From NCBI RefSeq assembly GCF_023349185.1, contig NZ_JAKIKY010000002.1:310001-374000 (forward strand): 64,000 nt of DNA. The letters run 5' to 3'. Below are positions 41,961-51,369 of this stretch, one piece after another. This DNA comes from Shewanella aquimarina. Its GTDB lineage: Bacteria > Pseudomonadota > Gammaproteobacteria > Enterobacterales > Shewanellaceae. The notes under the pieces were generated by a model. The model worked only from the letters and a program-made list of their open reading frames with translations. It was not told the DNA's origin and did not search any database. Made by a program: the position numbers and the translations under genes. Numbering within the stretch: the stretch's first letter is position 1; each line of letters begins with the position of its first letter.

Positions 41961-44696
41961 TTATTTGTTAGCTGGGATGTATTCCGTTTGTTTAATGCCG
42001 AACTGCTTGCAGATGTGGTCGATACACAGGTCTTGCTGCTGGCTCCACAGGCCGTAGCTCAGGGGTATTAGGTTGACGCCGGCGCGTTGCAGTAGCTTGT
42101 AGAGGTTAATCTCGAAGAAGTCCTCCCAAGGGCCAGGGTAGCCAATTAAGTCTATTGCCAGATACTGGTCGCCGTAGCGGCAGAGAATATCCAGCTCCAG
42201 CCCCGCCATATGGTAGGCGCGCCACACAGTAATCCCCTTGGCCTCAAGCGCCTGGGTCACCGACTGACCGAACTCATCTAACGCATCGACATAGTTGTGT
42301 TTAGCCTCAAACTGGGTCGCCGAGGTGAGGTATTTAGCCAGCAGATTATTGTTAGGCAGCGCCGTTTCATCCAAAGACAGAAACAGCCACTGGGCCTGTT
42401 TGGCGCGGGTGATGGCCACGTTAAACATATCGGCGCGATTCAGGTAGGCCGCGGCGCGAGTGTCTTGAGCTGTCACGCTGAAAGAGAGCAGCATGATGTC
42501 CCGTTCTTCGCCTTGAAAGCCAAAAGGCGTGGCAATACGTAGCTGATGACGCTCGATCTGCGCCAGGCTGAAACGTGCCATGATCTGCTTCGACAGATAG
42601 TCGGTCTGGTGTCGAAAACAGGAGAGCACGCCAATGCTGGCGGGCACCAAGGCATCGACCTGCTCATCGATGAGCTGGCTCAGCTTGTCGATTAAGGCCT
42701 CGGCCTCGAGGATGTTAACTCCCTTGGCGTCGCGATCGCCGTCTATCCGTATTCTGTGCAGATGTCCCGAGCTGGTGCAGGGCCTATGCAGCATCACCTT
42801 GAGGGCATTTTGATAGAAGGCCTGATTACTGAACTGGATAAGCTCAGGCTTGCTGCGAAAGTGCTCGTCCAGGAAGGTGACCTGTGACTGGGCACTCAGC
42901 GAACCAGATACCAGGTCGAGCATGCTGGCATCGCGATAGCTCATCAGTCCGCGTCTGTCGGGCGCTATGCCAAGCTGGGCCTGAATGCTGGCTTGTTTCT
43001 CGCGAGACAGAAACGAGAAGTGTCTCAGCTGTTTGCTATCACCCACCACTAGCGCCGCCTTGGCACGCTGCAGGGCGGGCAGACACTCGGCAATATTGGC
43101 CTGGGTGGCCTCGTCGATGATCACCAGATCGAACATCTCCTGCTGCATGGGCAAAACCCGGTGCAGGTTGGCCAGGCTGGATAACCAGATGGGAAAGGTC
43201 TGCTGCAGCGCCGAGAAGTCTGTGTTGTAGAATGCCTCCAGCTGTTTCGCCGACTGGCGCGCCCGTATCGCCTTGGCAAAGTTCACCAAGGAGCCGCGCT
43301 TGTTTTGCAGCAGGCGGTTTTGCCTGTGGCTGGTGGCCAGCTGCATATATTCAAGGCTGAGCTTCTCTTTCTGCGCTATCAGGCCGTTTAAGCTGTCGAG
43401 AGCCTCCCACTGACGGGAGAAGCGCTTAATGCCAGCGCGATAGAACCAGTTATAGTAGGGCAGGCGCCAGCGGGATTTTTGCTGCTCGAGTTTTGCCAGC
43501 TTCTGCCCGCGGCCGATGGCGCGTTTGCAATGGCGTGTAAAGCTCTCTTCCAGTTTTGCTTGCTGCTTGGTCACTATCTCTAGCTGTTTGTAGGCTTTCT
43601 GCAGCTCGATATCCGTCACCTTGCGATTGGCGACGGGATGAATGCCATTGAGCATGTCGTCCACCTGGGACTTGAGCTGCTTGATAAACTGCGGCGAACC
43701 GGCGCGGATCAGGCTGCTGCCTAGCTTAAATTGTTGCTGTAACTTATCGGCGATCACGTCCACGGCAACATCTGTGTGCGCGGCGATCAGTACCGACTTT
43801 CCCCGTAATATTTGTTCGGCGGCAATGGTGGCTATGGTGTAGCTCTTGCCTGTGCCGGGCGGGCCTGAGATCTGCCCTAGGGTGTGGTTGGCGGCGATAT
43901 CCAGTGCCTGCATCTGGGCATTACTCAGCAGTCCCGGCAGGCAATCTTGCTGGGTTGTGATCTGTCGTTTGATCTGGAGCGATGGCTGCTGCTCGGCAAA
44001 CAGGGCCTGTAGCGGCGGCGAAAGCTCAGTTGTCGCCATCAATAGGTCGAGTTCGTGCAGTATGCCGCGACTGGCCAGGGACCGCTCGGCCAGCACCAGC
44101 TGGCTGCGACTCACCAGAAAGCCTTTGCGTTTTCGCCTTAAGCCTTCAAATTCCGCTTCATCAATCAGCTTGGGAAAATGCAGTAGCTGGGTGGCATCCA
44201 CATCGGCCTGTCCGGCGCTCAGCCAGGCAATCCAGCCGCTCACGTCGGTGGGATTATCACGCAGCTCCTGGGTTAGGCTGTGGCCTTCCACCACGAGCTT
44301 TTCGAGCAGCGCCTCGTTGATGGTAAAAGGGTTTTGGCCGGTCAATGACTCGCTGGCTTGCAGGAAGATCTCATCGCCATCGGCCTGTATCTGGCACTCG
44401 CGATAGAGCAGCGGTGTAACTACCTTACGTCGCTCGCCATTGAGCTCTATGGTGCCGCTAAAGAAGAGGCTGCAATGCAGCAATACCCGCTCGCGCAGAT
44501 AGAGGGCGCTGCGGTTCATTAACGCCGAGGCTAAGGTGTGGGGCAAGGGGAGACGGGGGAGAAAGCCACTGGCAAGCTCATCTTCACCCTGTAGCATCAG
44601 CTGATCTTGCTCGGCCAGTTTATGACACGACCAGAGGTTGATCTCGGCGCTGTCGTGCGCAAAGCACTGTTTGTAGTAGCTCAGAATCCCTTGCAA
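41961..44696 (-). CDS. SF1 (Dna2/Upf1-type) helicase with C-terminal REase-like domain
   Basis: A 911-residue protein. Walker A GPPGTGKS (about residues 277-284), DEAT-box VIIDEATQ (about 523), SPGDSKQL-like VVGDSKQLRHFSFLS and SF1 motifs GFQGEERDIMLLSFSVT and VAITRAK mark an Upf1/Dna2-like helicase. A coiled insertion lies at about 365-470. The C-terminus (about 820-911) has LELDILCRYGDQYLAIDLIG and IPLSYGLW, which resembles the DUF559/PD-(D/E)XK tails of large bacterial helicases, but with no clear Lys after DLI. The N-terminal about 260 residues are unassigned. Composition is like that of the neighbours. It could act in repair or in defence. Confidence 0.8.
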   Translation of the reverse strand: MQGILSYYKQCFAHDSAEINLWSCHKLAEQDQLMLQGEDELASGFLPRLPLPHTLASALMNRSALYLRERVLLHCSLFFSGTIELNGERRKVVTPLLYRECQIQADGDEIFLQASESLTGQNPFTINEALLEKLVVEGHSLTQELRDNPTDVSGWIAWLSAGQADVDATQLLHFPKLIDEAEFEGLRRKRKGFLVSRSQLVLAERSLASRGILHELDLLMATTELSPPLQALFAEQQPSLQIKRQITTQQDCLPGLLSNAQMQALDIAANHTLGQISGPPGTGKSYTIATIAAEQILRGKSVLIAAHTDVAVDVIADKLQQQFKLGSSLIRAGSPQFIKQLKSQVDDMLNGIHPVANRKVTDIELQKAYKQLEIVTKQQAKLEESFTRHCKRAIGRGQKLAKLEQQKSRWRLPYYNWFYRAGIKRFSRQWEALDSLNGLIAQKEKLSLEYMQLATSHRQNRLLQNKRGSLVNFAKAIRARQSAKQLEAFYNTDFSALQQTFPIWLSSLANLHRVLPMQQEMFDLVIIDEATQANIAECLPALQRAKAALVVGDSKQLRHFSFLSREKQASIQAQLGIAPDRRGLMSYRDASMLDLVSGSLSAQSQVTFLDEHFRSKPELIQFSNQAFYQNALKVMLHRPCTSSGHLHRIRIDGDRDAKGVNILEAEALIDKLSQLIDEQVDALVPASIGVLSCFRHQTDYLSKQIMARFSLAQIERHQLRIATPFGFQGEERDIMLLSFSVTAQDTRAAAYLNRADMFNVAITRAKQAQWLFLSLDETALPNNNLLAKYLTSATQFEAKHNYVDALDEFGQSVTQALEAKGITVWRAYHMAGLELDILCRYGDQYLAIDLIGYPGPWEDFFEINLYKLLQRAGVNLIPLSYGLWSQQQDLCIDHICKQFGIKQTEYIPANK

Positions 44697-44930
44697 ACCC
44701 TATCCATCCCCATGGTTTATTAGCGTTGCAAGAGTAACTTAACCATTAAATTTCAACAAGGTGTGGTGGGAGATTGCGCCCTGGGTTTTGGTCTTTACCA
44801 TTGCATCTGAGGCAGTACACCAGCACAATCAAATTCTATCGACAGACCGAGGTCATTTCCGGCAGCCAAGAATAAGAGCAAGCTGGCGGGTAAAGTAAGC
44901 GAAAAGCTTACGCAAGAGGTAAAGAGAGCC

Positions 44931-45320
44931 ATGCAGCAAGGATTCCCCATCACCATCACAGCCGATGATAGATTTTCGAGTTCACTTAAGCCTTTACTGG
45001 CCAAGCTTGAGATGTGGATTAACTTTCAGGCGCTTAAGGCAGATTGGTATGGCAAGGAAGACCATATCTTATCCTTCGACTTCACCCTGGTCAGAACCTT
45101 GGATGAAAAGGCCGAGCAGCTAATCTCAGAGAGCTGGATAGTCGAACCGGGTTACGCCTATCACTACGAGAGCTGCCGCCTGATGACTATCGCCTTCATC
45201 GCCGTTGATGACTTGCTTGAGCGTGGTACAGGGATCGAGGAAGAGATAAAAAGCCGATTGGTGGCGGTTGCTAATGCGGTGGGGCAGCAGCACGGCCTCA
45301 TAGCGCTAATTGCTGCTTAG
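44931..45320 (+). CDS. Uncharacterised 129-residue protein
   Basis: A soluble protein MQQGFPITITADDRFSSSLK... with no recognised domain. It is mostly helical with Trp/Phe residues in the N-terminal half (MWINFQALKADWYG). The frame is open for another about 40 codons upstream (ending with ...LAGKVSEKLTQEVKRA), with basic coiled sequence but without an ATG, GTG or TTG, so the gene may have lost an upstream start or be the C-terminal part of something larger. It lies divergent to the helicase and is followed by repeat copy R3. Confidence 0.55.
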   Translation: MQQGFPITITADDRFSSSLKPLLAKLEMWINFQALKADWYGKEDHILSFDFTLVRTLDEKAEQLISESWIVEPGYAYHYESCRLMTIAFIAVDDLLERGTGIEEEIKSRLVAVANAVGQQHGLIALIAA

Positions 45321-45324
45321 GCTT

Positions 45325-45440
45325 GATAATACTGCCTCAGTTCGAGATTTTCGCTGCTCATTGACTTGAGTCAACTCCGCGGCGAAAACCCCAAACTTCA
45401 TTGTCTTATCATCGCCAGCGACGCAATTATGGAGTAGCTG
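45325..45440. repeat. Intergenic palindromic repeat, copy R3
   Basis: GATAATACTGCCTCAG, then TTTTCGC/GCGAAAA arms around GCTCATTGACTTGAGTCAA, then TTGTCTTATCATCGCCAGCGACGCAATTATGG. R1 shares its front and core, R2 its core and tail. It marks the right limit of the islet. Confidence 0.78.
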
Positions 45441-45482
45441 GCTTTAGTGGTCTTGGTTAATAGGAGCGAGACGGTAAGGGCA

Positions 45483-46679
45483 CTATTCACGCATCCACAT
45501 TGGAGGCCAACCATAAGCCTCCGAAACGGCTCTGGATATTTCGTGGATTAATTGAAAGCCGTTGTCCGAGTTGGTCATCACAACGAAGCCTCGTCCCGAA
45601 TTTGCAAAGGAAACTGCATAGCAGGTGTATCCGGCGTTTCCGCCGCTATGCCTAAAGCGAAAAGCGTCTGCTTCACCATCTATTCCTATGCCTGTTCCAC
45701 CCGCGCCGGGCACTCTGGTTAACATGGTTTTGGCTGATTGTTGTGATAGCAAAGTTTCATCCTCGCCGCGGTAGGCTTTACCCAGGGCTATCATAAATTT
45801 TGCCAAATCGGTGGGCGTGCTCCATAGACCTGCTGCCGCCTTCTCTGGGTAGAGATGGTAGCCCCCTTCAATCATGGATTGCTGGCTATCGTATCCTTTT
45901 GCAATTTGGCTCTGGAGTTCATTCGGCAGTGCCAGTTCGAATGAGCTTTGGCTCATATTTAAAGGCTTGAGTATCAATTGCTTCATTAGTTGTGAGAAAG
46001 GCTGCTCACTAGTGTCTTCCATCAAGAGTTGCAAGACTGTCATGCCACCGCCAGAGTAATATTCAGACTCACCTGGTGTTTGAAAGACCTTAACGGCAGG
46101 AGAGTTACTCAGGCTACTGCCTTGTAATATTTGAACTAGTGAGGGAATAGTCTGGTTTTGGGCATAACCTTCAAATCCAGAGACATTCAGCCCCGATGTG
46201 TGGCTCATGATCCGGCTTGGTGTGACTTTTTGTTGTTGAGTAAATTGGTTTTCGGGTACACGCCAACGTTTAAGTTTTAAGTTCACATCTTCATCAAGCT
46301 CAAAGTTGCCGTTCTGAATCATTTTAAATGCTGCGACACTGGTGACCGCTTTCGAAATGGAAGCGGCCTGAAACAGCGTATCCCTGGTTACTCCTTGGTT
46401 CGATTCTATGTCTGGCTTGCCGTATCCCTTCGACCAGATAATTTGGTTGTTATCAAATACGGCAATGCTCACCGCCGGGACGCCATAAGCCTGCATTCGC
46501 GCTTCTAGCGTATTGGTTGATGCGCTGCTGTTTCCATCATCGTCGATTGAACGAATGTTGCTTTCGAATGCATGTTGACGGGCGAGTTGTTGATTTGCGG
46601 CTGTCGATTCTTGGTTGCTGACCGAGCATCCTGCCAACGCAAGAAACATCGTTGTGAGTGTGAAATGGCTAAGCTTCAT
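45483..46679 (-). CDS. Serine hydrolase of the beta-lactamase/AmpC-like family (lipoprotein)
   Basis: A 398-residue penicillin-binding-like esterase. It has a lipoprotein signal ending ALAGCS. SxxK is S107-I-S-K110, the Tyr motif is YSG (208-210), and HSGGNAGY near residue 345 is the third motif (the KTG equivalent). This is the broad class C/EstB group, which includes esterases, D-aminopeptidases and PBP4-like proteins; a true beta-lactamase is not implied. It is divergent from the cytochrome gene. Confidence 0.88.
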   Translation of the reverse strand: MKLSHFTLTTMFLALAGCSVSNQESTAANQQLARQHAFESNIRSIDDDGNSSASTNTLEARMQAYGVPAVSIAVFDNNQIIWSKGYGKPDIESNQGVTRDTLFQAASISKAVTSVAAFKMIQNGNFELDEDVNLKLKRWRVPENQFTQQQKVTPSRIMSHTSGLNVSGFEGYAQNQTIPSLVQILQGSSLSNSPAVKVFQTPGESEYYSGGGMTVLQLLMEDTSEQPFSQLMKQLILKPLNMSQSSFELALPNELQSQIAKGYDSQQSMIEGGYHLYPEKAAAGLWSTPTDLAKFMIALGKAYRGEDETLLSQQSAKTMLTRVPGAGGTGIGIDGEADAFRFRHSGGNAGYTCYAVSFANSGRGFVVMTNSDNGFQLIHEISRAVSEAYGWPPMWMRE

Positions 46680-47142
46680 TTTGTTGCTCCTAATCTTCTT
46701 GTTTTCTGTCCCTGAGAAGTCACTTGTATGCCGTTTGTTTTATCGACAATAAAGGGATTAGCTATGTATTCCAACACTTACATATTTCCAATTGTTACAT
46801 TAAGTGTTTAGGGGGACTGTCTCATTGGGAGTAGAGGGGAAGCTAGCCGGCAACAGTGGTGGATTGTGTTAGCTTAACTTGGGCATTTGATGGTTATCCT
46901 TTTCTTTTCTGTCTAGAGCAATCAATACGTTCATGGTGGAGAATATCTTGCAAAAGCTTTCAGGCATTACACCGCTTATCTACTAAGCGCTATGACGCTA
47001 AGTCATTAAGGGTCTAATGCTCTTGGCAGTATGTTCACAATGTTATAACAAAGCTTACCTAATTTGAGGTAGGTCAATATTAGATAAATTGGATTGGTTA
47101 AAATTTAACCATTAGCTGTCGCCTTTCCACAGCTTAAAATCA
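46680..47142. other. Divergent intergenic region before multihaem cytochrome gene
   Basis: A 463-bp AT-rich gap with promoters for both genes, including an FNR-like site at 47064-47077. No ORF or repeat of note. Confidence 0.45.
47064..47077. promoter_or_regulatory. FNR/EtrA-like site upstream of cytochrome gene
   Basis: TTGAGGTAGGTCAA matches the half-sites TTGA and TCAA with the 6-base centre (GGTAGG) of FNR-type operators (TTGAT-N4-ATCAA, two mismatches). It lies 66-79 bp before the start, a good place for activation. EtrA in Shewanella recognises such sites, but the score is moderate. Confidence 0.45.
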
Positions 47143-49569
47143 ATGGGGGCAAATATGATGTTCAATAAACTCTCCTTTATCGCGCTTGGCGCGAGCTTGC
47201 TCATCGCCCAATGTTTTGCGGCAGATGTGGTGCCTACCGAAGTGCAGATGCCTGGGACTCAGCAGGGGCAAGCAGGCAATTTTGAGTCACCGGACAAGTG
47301 TGATAACTGCCACTCTGGCTATAACAAAACCAACCCTGAGTATGAGCCTGCTACGGGCTGGCGCGGTAGTGCCATGGCCAATGCCAGTCGCGACCCGATC
47401 TTCTGGGCGACCATGGCGGTGGCAGAGCAAGATTTTGATGGCGCGGGAGATTTTTGTATCCGCTGCCACAGCACCAAAGGCTGGTATGAGGGGCACTCAA
47501 CCCCAACCGATGGTTCGGGAATTCCTGCGATGGATGACAATGGTGTGGATTGCGACACCTGCCATGTGATGACCAACACCGACAATTCCGATCCTGTGTT
47601 GCAAGGTGCGATGATTGCACCCTTTATTGCTAACTGTAGCGATAAGGCATTAGCGCCGTCGGGCACATGTCAAAGTGCCGATGAAGGTTTCTATGGCAGC
47701 GGCATCTTGTCACTCTGGAGCGCCAGCAGCGCCAAGTTAGGCCCTTATGTCGATGCTGATGCCCGTCATCAGTTTATGCAGTCAAAGTTTCATCGCCATG
47801 TGGACTTTTGTGGCTCCTGTCATGATGTGTCCAACCCTGTGGTGGGCGATTTAGCTCCGGGTAATGGCACGCAGCCCGGAGCGCCGCAGGTGATCTCCTC
47901 TCAAGATGCCAGTGGAACCCCAAATGTGGGCGGCTCTGTGGTTGAGAAGGCAGCGTTTAATAACCCTCCTTATGCCTATGGCGTGGTTGAACGTACTTTT
48001 AGCGAGTATAAAGCCAGCGCATTTCCCACCACGCAGGTGGCCGATTTTCTCTCTCTGCCTGAAAACTTACGTCATCCAGGCGGCGCGATTGAGCAGACCT
48101 ATCAGGCTGCGCTATTAGCGGGAACCGGTGGAAATTATGCCGATGGTGATATTCGTTATTTCAGCTGTCAAAGTTGTCACATGCGGCCAGTGCAAGGCGC
48201 CGGTGCGAATAAGCGCGGTGTTCAAGTGCGTAAAGACTTGCCACAACATGACTTTACCGGTGGTAATAGCTGGATTGGCGATGTCATCAAATATCAGGAC
48301 AGTCGCTCGCAACTAAGGCTGGGTGATGGGCTGACCACGGTGCAGTTATCGGCTATCGACTTGGCGACCGAAAGGGCGAAGCAGCATCTGCAACAGGCGG
48401 CCAACTTGAGTGTGGCGGGTAACCTGCTCACAGTTGTGAATCTCACCGGGCATAAACTGATCTCTGGTTATCCCGAAGGTCGGCGTATGTGGCTTAACAT
48501 CAAGTGGTATGACGGTGACGAGCAATTGTTACGTGAAGATGGCGCTTACGGGCCGATAGGTGTGACGCTTGCCAATCCTGCCGGTGGCGCAGCTGTTGAA
48601 GTGGAATCGATAGTGGATCTAACTGGTGCCAATACCCGTATCTATTCGGCGCATTATGGGATCACCCAAGCCTGGGCTGAGCGGTTAGTGTCCTTAGGTG
48701 TCAGCGGTGATATAGCACTAGCCTATGACCGCTTGAGTGGTGAGGTGGTAACGACTCTGGCGGATTTAGCCACTGGTAGTGCAGACAGTGTGGCGGAGAG
48801 TTTTCACTTTGCGTTAAACAATCGTGTGGTGGCCGACAATCGTATTCCTCCCTATGGCATGAGCTTCGATGAGGCTAAAAGGCGCAATGCATTGCCTGTT
48901 CCCGCCAATCAATTTGGCGCTCCCGGTGTTGGCGGTGTGTATGACCATTATGATCGGCTGACGCTTAATCCTCCGGCTGGTGCTGTGTATGCCACTATCG
49001 ACCTGCTTTACCAAGGCACCAGTTGGGAGTACATACAGTTCCTCTACTTGGCCAATAATCGCCAGAGTGCATTTCTCGGCGCCGAAGGCGATAACATGCT
49101 GGACGCTTGGCTCAATACGGGGATGGCTAAGCCACAGTTGATGGCGTCAACTACTTGGGGCTCACCACCTGTGACTGATGATACCTTGGGGGTGAGCAGT
49201 ATCAGCACCGGGTATTTACAGCAAAGTGGTAAAGGTAAATCCCAGACAACCACTTATATCGTTTCAAGCACTATGACAGTCGGCGATGAGGTGGTTATTC
49301 GAGCCTTGGTGCAGGAAGCTAATGGCGAGCTAGAGGAAGGTGCCCTAGTCAGTATGAATGTGACCAACACTACGACGCTGGAAAGTTTTATGCTTGTTAG
49401 TGGTGCCAGTGACAGTTCTGGGGTTGCAGAGGTCCGCTGGAAAACCTCTGCGCCCAATAGAAAAGGCAGTGGCGGTACGACGCCCGGTACTTATACCATT
49501 AGCGTGACCGATGTCAGCGGTAGTTGGGATGGTGTGCCGACCAGTAGCAGTTTCAACTTAGTGAATTAA
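47143..49569 (+). CDS. Five-haem cytochrome c with C-terminal Ig-like domain
   Basis: An 808-residue exported c-type cytochrome. Signal peptide ends about residue 26 (QCFAA; starts at 47143, 47155 and 47158 are all in frame). Haem motifs are CDNCH (53), CIRCH (about 104), CDTCH (136), CGSCH (about 223) and CQSCH (about 342). A conserved block TGHKLISGYPEGRRMWLNIKWYD follows the haem region, and the last 110 residues (VGDEVVIRALVQEANG...GTYTISVTDVSGSWDG) look like a bacterial Ig/filamin-type domain. No outer-membrane porin or reductase partner is adjacent. It may act in periplasmic or surface electron transfer, probably under anaerobic control. Confidence 0.88.
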   Translation: MGANMMFNKLSFIALGASLLIAQCFAADVVPTEVQMPGTQQGQAGNFESPDKCDNCHSGYNKTNPEYEPATGWRGSAMANASRDPIFWATMAVAEQDFDGAGDFCIRCHSTKGWYEGHSTPTDGSGIPAMDDNGVDCDTCHVMTNTDNSDPVLQGAMIAPFIANCSDKALAPSGTCQSADEGFYGSGILSLWSASSAKLGPYVDADARHQFMQSKFHRHVDFCGSCHDVSNPVVGDLAPGNGTQPGAPQVISSQDASGTPNVGGSVVEKAAFNNPPYAYGVVERTFSEYKASAFPTTQVADFLSLPENLRHPGGAIEQTYQAALLAGTGGNYADGDIRYFSCQSCHMRPVQGAGANKRGVQVRKDLPQHDFTGGNSWIGDVIKYQDSRSQLRLGDGLTTVQLSAIDLATERAKQHLQQAANLSVAGNLLTVVNLTGHKLISGYPEGRRMWLNIKWYDGDEQLLREDGAYGPIGVTLANPAGGAAVEVESIVDLTGANTRIYSAHYGITQAWAERLVSLGVSGDIALAYDRLSGEVVTTLADLATGSADSVAESFHFALNNRVVADNRIPPYGMSFDEAKRRNALPVPANQFGAPGVGGVYDHYDRLTLNPPAGAVYATIDLLYQGTSWEYIQFLYLANNRQSAFLGAEGDNMLDAWLNTGMAKPQLMASTTWGSPPVTDDTLGVSSISTGYLQQSGKGKSQTTTYIVSSTMTVGDEVVIRALVQEANGELEEGALVSMNVTNTTTLESFMLVSGASDSSGVAEVRWKTSAPNRKGSGGTTPGTYTISVTDVSGSWDGVPTSSSFNLVN

Positions 49570-49586
49570 CACTAGGGTCTGTAAAT

Positions 49587-49616
49587 GGAATCAGGCACCG
49601 AAAGGTGCCTGATTCC
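49587..49616 (+). terminator. Terminator-like hairpin after cytochrome gene
   Basis: GGAATCAGGCACC and GGTGCCTGATTCC with GAAA tetraloop, 13 perfect pairs, no T-tract. It is preceded by CTAGGGTCTGT (49572-49582), the same 11 bases as the terminal repeat of the MITE-like element at 51631. Confidence 0.75.
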
Positions 49617-49638
49617 GTGACTGATCTTGGGACTGATT

Positions 49639-50076
49639 TTACCGTTCAACCTGCATCCAATCGACCTCTACGCCTGCCTGGTCAAACATATCCTGGCTGA
49701 CTTTGATCTTATCGCCCCAGCGGGAGAGGAAGTCGTCGCTGGGTTGTGGGCTGTGGACCACCTTTAGCCCAGTCTGGATGATCTTGGCGGCGCAGTTGGG
49801 GCAAGGAAAGTGGGTCACCCAGATCTCGCAGCTGCTGAGATCCCGCTTGGCGTAGAGAATGGCGTTCTCTTCGGCGTGCAGTGTCTTCAGCAGTTTCATC
49901 TCGCGGTTATCTGTCTCGGCACTGTCGGAGATCCCGTGCGGGTAGCCGTTGAATCCCAGTGAGACAATGCGGTTGTTTTCGGTGATCACCGCGCCAACCT
50001 GGGTCGAGGGGTCTTTACTCCAAGAAGCTACGAGCTCGGCCATCTGTAAAAAACGTATTGCCCATTTGGTCATCAT
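49639..50076 (-). CDS. Deoxycytidylate (dCMP) deaminase family zinc enzyme
   Basis: A 145-residue enzyme. LHAEENAILYA is the His-Ala-Glu catalytic motif and THFPCPNCAAKIIQTG the PCxxC zinc motif. DPSTQVGAVI near the start is the nucleotide-binding part typical of dCMP deaminases (ComEB-like). It should convert dCMP to dUMP for thymidylate synthesis. It is close to the cytochrome gene but unrelated in function. It is monocistronic. Confidence 0.92.
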   Translation of the reverse strand: MMTKWAIRFLQMAELVASWSKDPSTQVGAVITENNRIVSLGFNGYPHGISDSAETDNREMKLLKTLHAEENAILYAKRDLSSCEIWVTHFPCPNCAAKIIQTGLKVVHSPQPSDDFLSRWGDKIKVSQDMFDQAGVEVDWMQVER

Positions 50077-50346
50077 CTTCTTGAGGTTCCTCTGCTAAAT
50101 ATCTGAATATGTTAGGCGCTATTCTCTATGGAGAACAATGAGAAATCAACTACTGCTTAGTCTCTTAATTAATCACTTGCCTAGTCACTTTTCGAGCGGC
50201 TGCTTCGTTTAGAATTTTCGCTGTCTTGGCTATGGGAAACTGTCAGCCTGAGCTAGGCGAAAGAGGCTGGCTAACGCCTATTGACTGCAATTGACGGCTA
50301 TTGAAAAGTGAGAGCGTCGGAGCCTCTGCTTAAAGGTTAGCTCGGT

Positions 50347-51369
50347 TTAGTCGCTGCCTGTCTTAGCGCAGTGCTTGGCATTTTCTGGCGTGCAGAGTTT
50401 GATAGGGGTAAAGACGATCTGCTCGAAGGCTTGGTCGCTGACAATTTTGTGCAGGGTGAAGATTGCCTGGCGGCCCATCTCGTAGGGGCTCTGGCCTATG
50501 TTGGTATGGGCGAGGTGGTCTTGCAGCATGGCCAGCTGAGGAGGTGCCGCATCCGATATGATCACGACTATCTCTTTGTTATTTAACTTAATTTTATAGG
50601 GCGCTATCATCTTGCGATACAGGGCTTCATCGTTTTGCGGCCAGCCACCCACGGCGATAAAGGAGTCGGCCTTAACGGGTTTGCCCTTCATGACGGATTC
50701 CATCTGTCTCACCGCCTGACTGAGTTGGTCGAAGTTGGAGAAGGGCTCCCTGATCTCCGTCCAGCCGTTATCCTTGTGTAGGCGCTTTCCCGGTGGCGTG
50801 GTGTAGGTTTTGCCTGAGAGCGCGCTGCGAATCCCCATGATTCTGAGGTTGAGGTTAGGGGAGTCGGGGCGACCGGTTTGTATGATGAGGCTACCGCCAT
50901 TGGGCCTGAGCTTCTTGAGTTGCTCGCCCAGTGCCAGGCCGAAGGCAAAGTTGTCTGTACCTATGTAGGCGCGGCGCAGATCTTGATGCTGGGCCAGGGT
51001 TGGGGCGTCGAAATCTGAATCGTAGGTGATCACCGGGATACCGGCGGCCTTGGCCTTGGTGAGACTGTTCTCGGCGAGAAACTTAGACTGGGTGATGGCC
51101 ACGGCAATGCCGTCTATGCCTTGGTCGATAAGCTGCTCGATCACTTTGTCTTGCAGGCGCACGCTGGAGATCTCTGGCCCCAGATAGATACACTCGACAT
51201 CCTTGAGCTGCCTTGCGGCGGCTTCGCAGCCGAGCTTACTCTGATCGAAGAAGGCGCCGTAAAATTTTGGCACTACGGCAAATCTCAATGTTTTGGCACT
51301 GACATCGGCGCTGAGCGTGGTGGTGGCCAGTAAGGTCAGCGAGATGAGTGTGATGAGTACCCGAGTCAC
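50347..51369 (-). CDS. Orphan periplasmic sugar-binding-like protein (Peripla_BP_4 type)
   Basis: A 340-residue secreted protein with signal peptide (about residues 1-25). KTLRFAVVPKFYGAFFDQSKLGCEAAA, IEQLIDQGIDGIAVAITQSK and GIPVITYDSDFDAP follow the ribose/LacI-type binding protein pattern, and YIGTDNFAFGLALGEQL is the hinge region. No ABC permease or ATPase follows, so uptake is doubtful. The nearest gene on the same strand upstream is a chemoreceptor at 51842, so a sensing role is conceivable. Confidence 0.85.
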   Translation of the reverse strand: MTRVLITLISLTLLATTTLSADVSAKTLRFAVVPKFYGAFFDQSKLGCEAAARQLKDVECIYLGPEISSVRLQDKVIEQLIDQGIDGIAVAITQSKFLAENSLTKAKAAGIPVITYDSDFDAPTLAQHQDLRRAYIGTDNFAFGLALGEQLKKLRPNGGSLIIQTGRPDSPNLNLRIMGIRSALSGKTYTTPPGKRLHKDNGWTEIREPFSNFDQLSQAVRQMESVMKGKPVKADSFIAVGGWPQNDEALYRKMIAPYKIKLNNKEIVVIISDAAPPQLAMLQDHLAHTNIGQSPYEMGRQAIFTLHKIVSDQAFEQIVFTPIKLCTPENAKHCAKTGSD

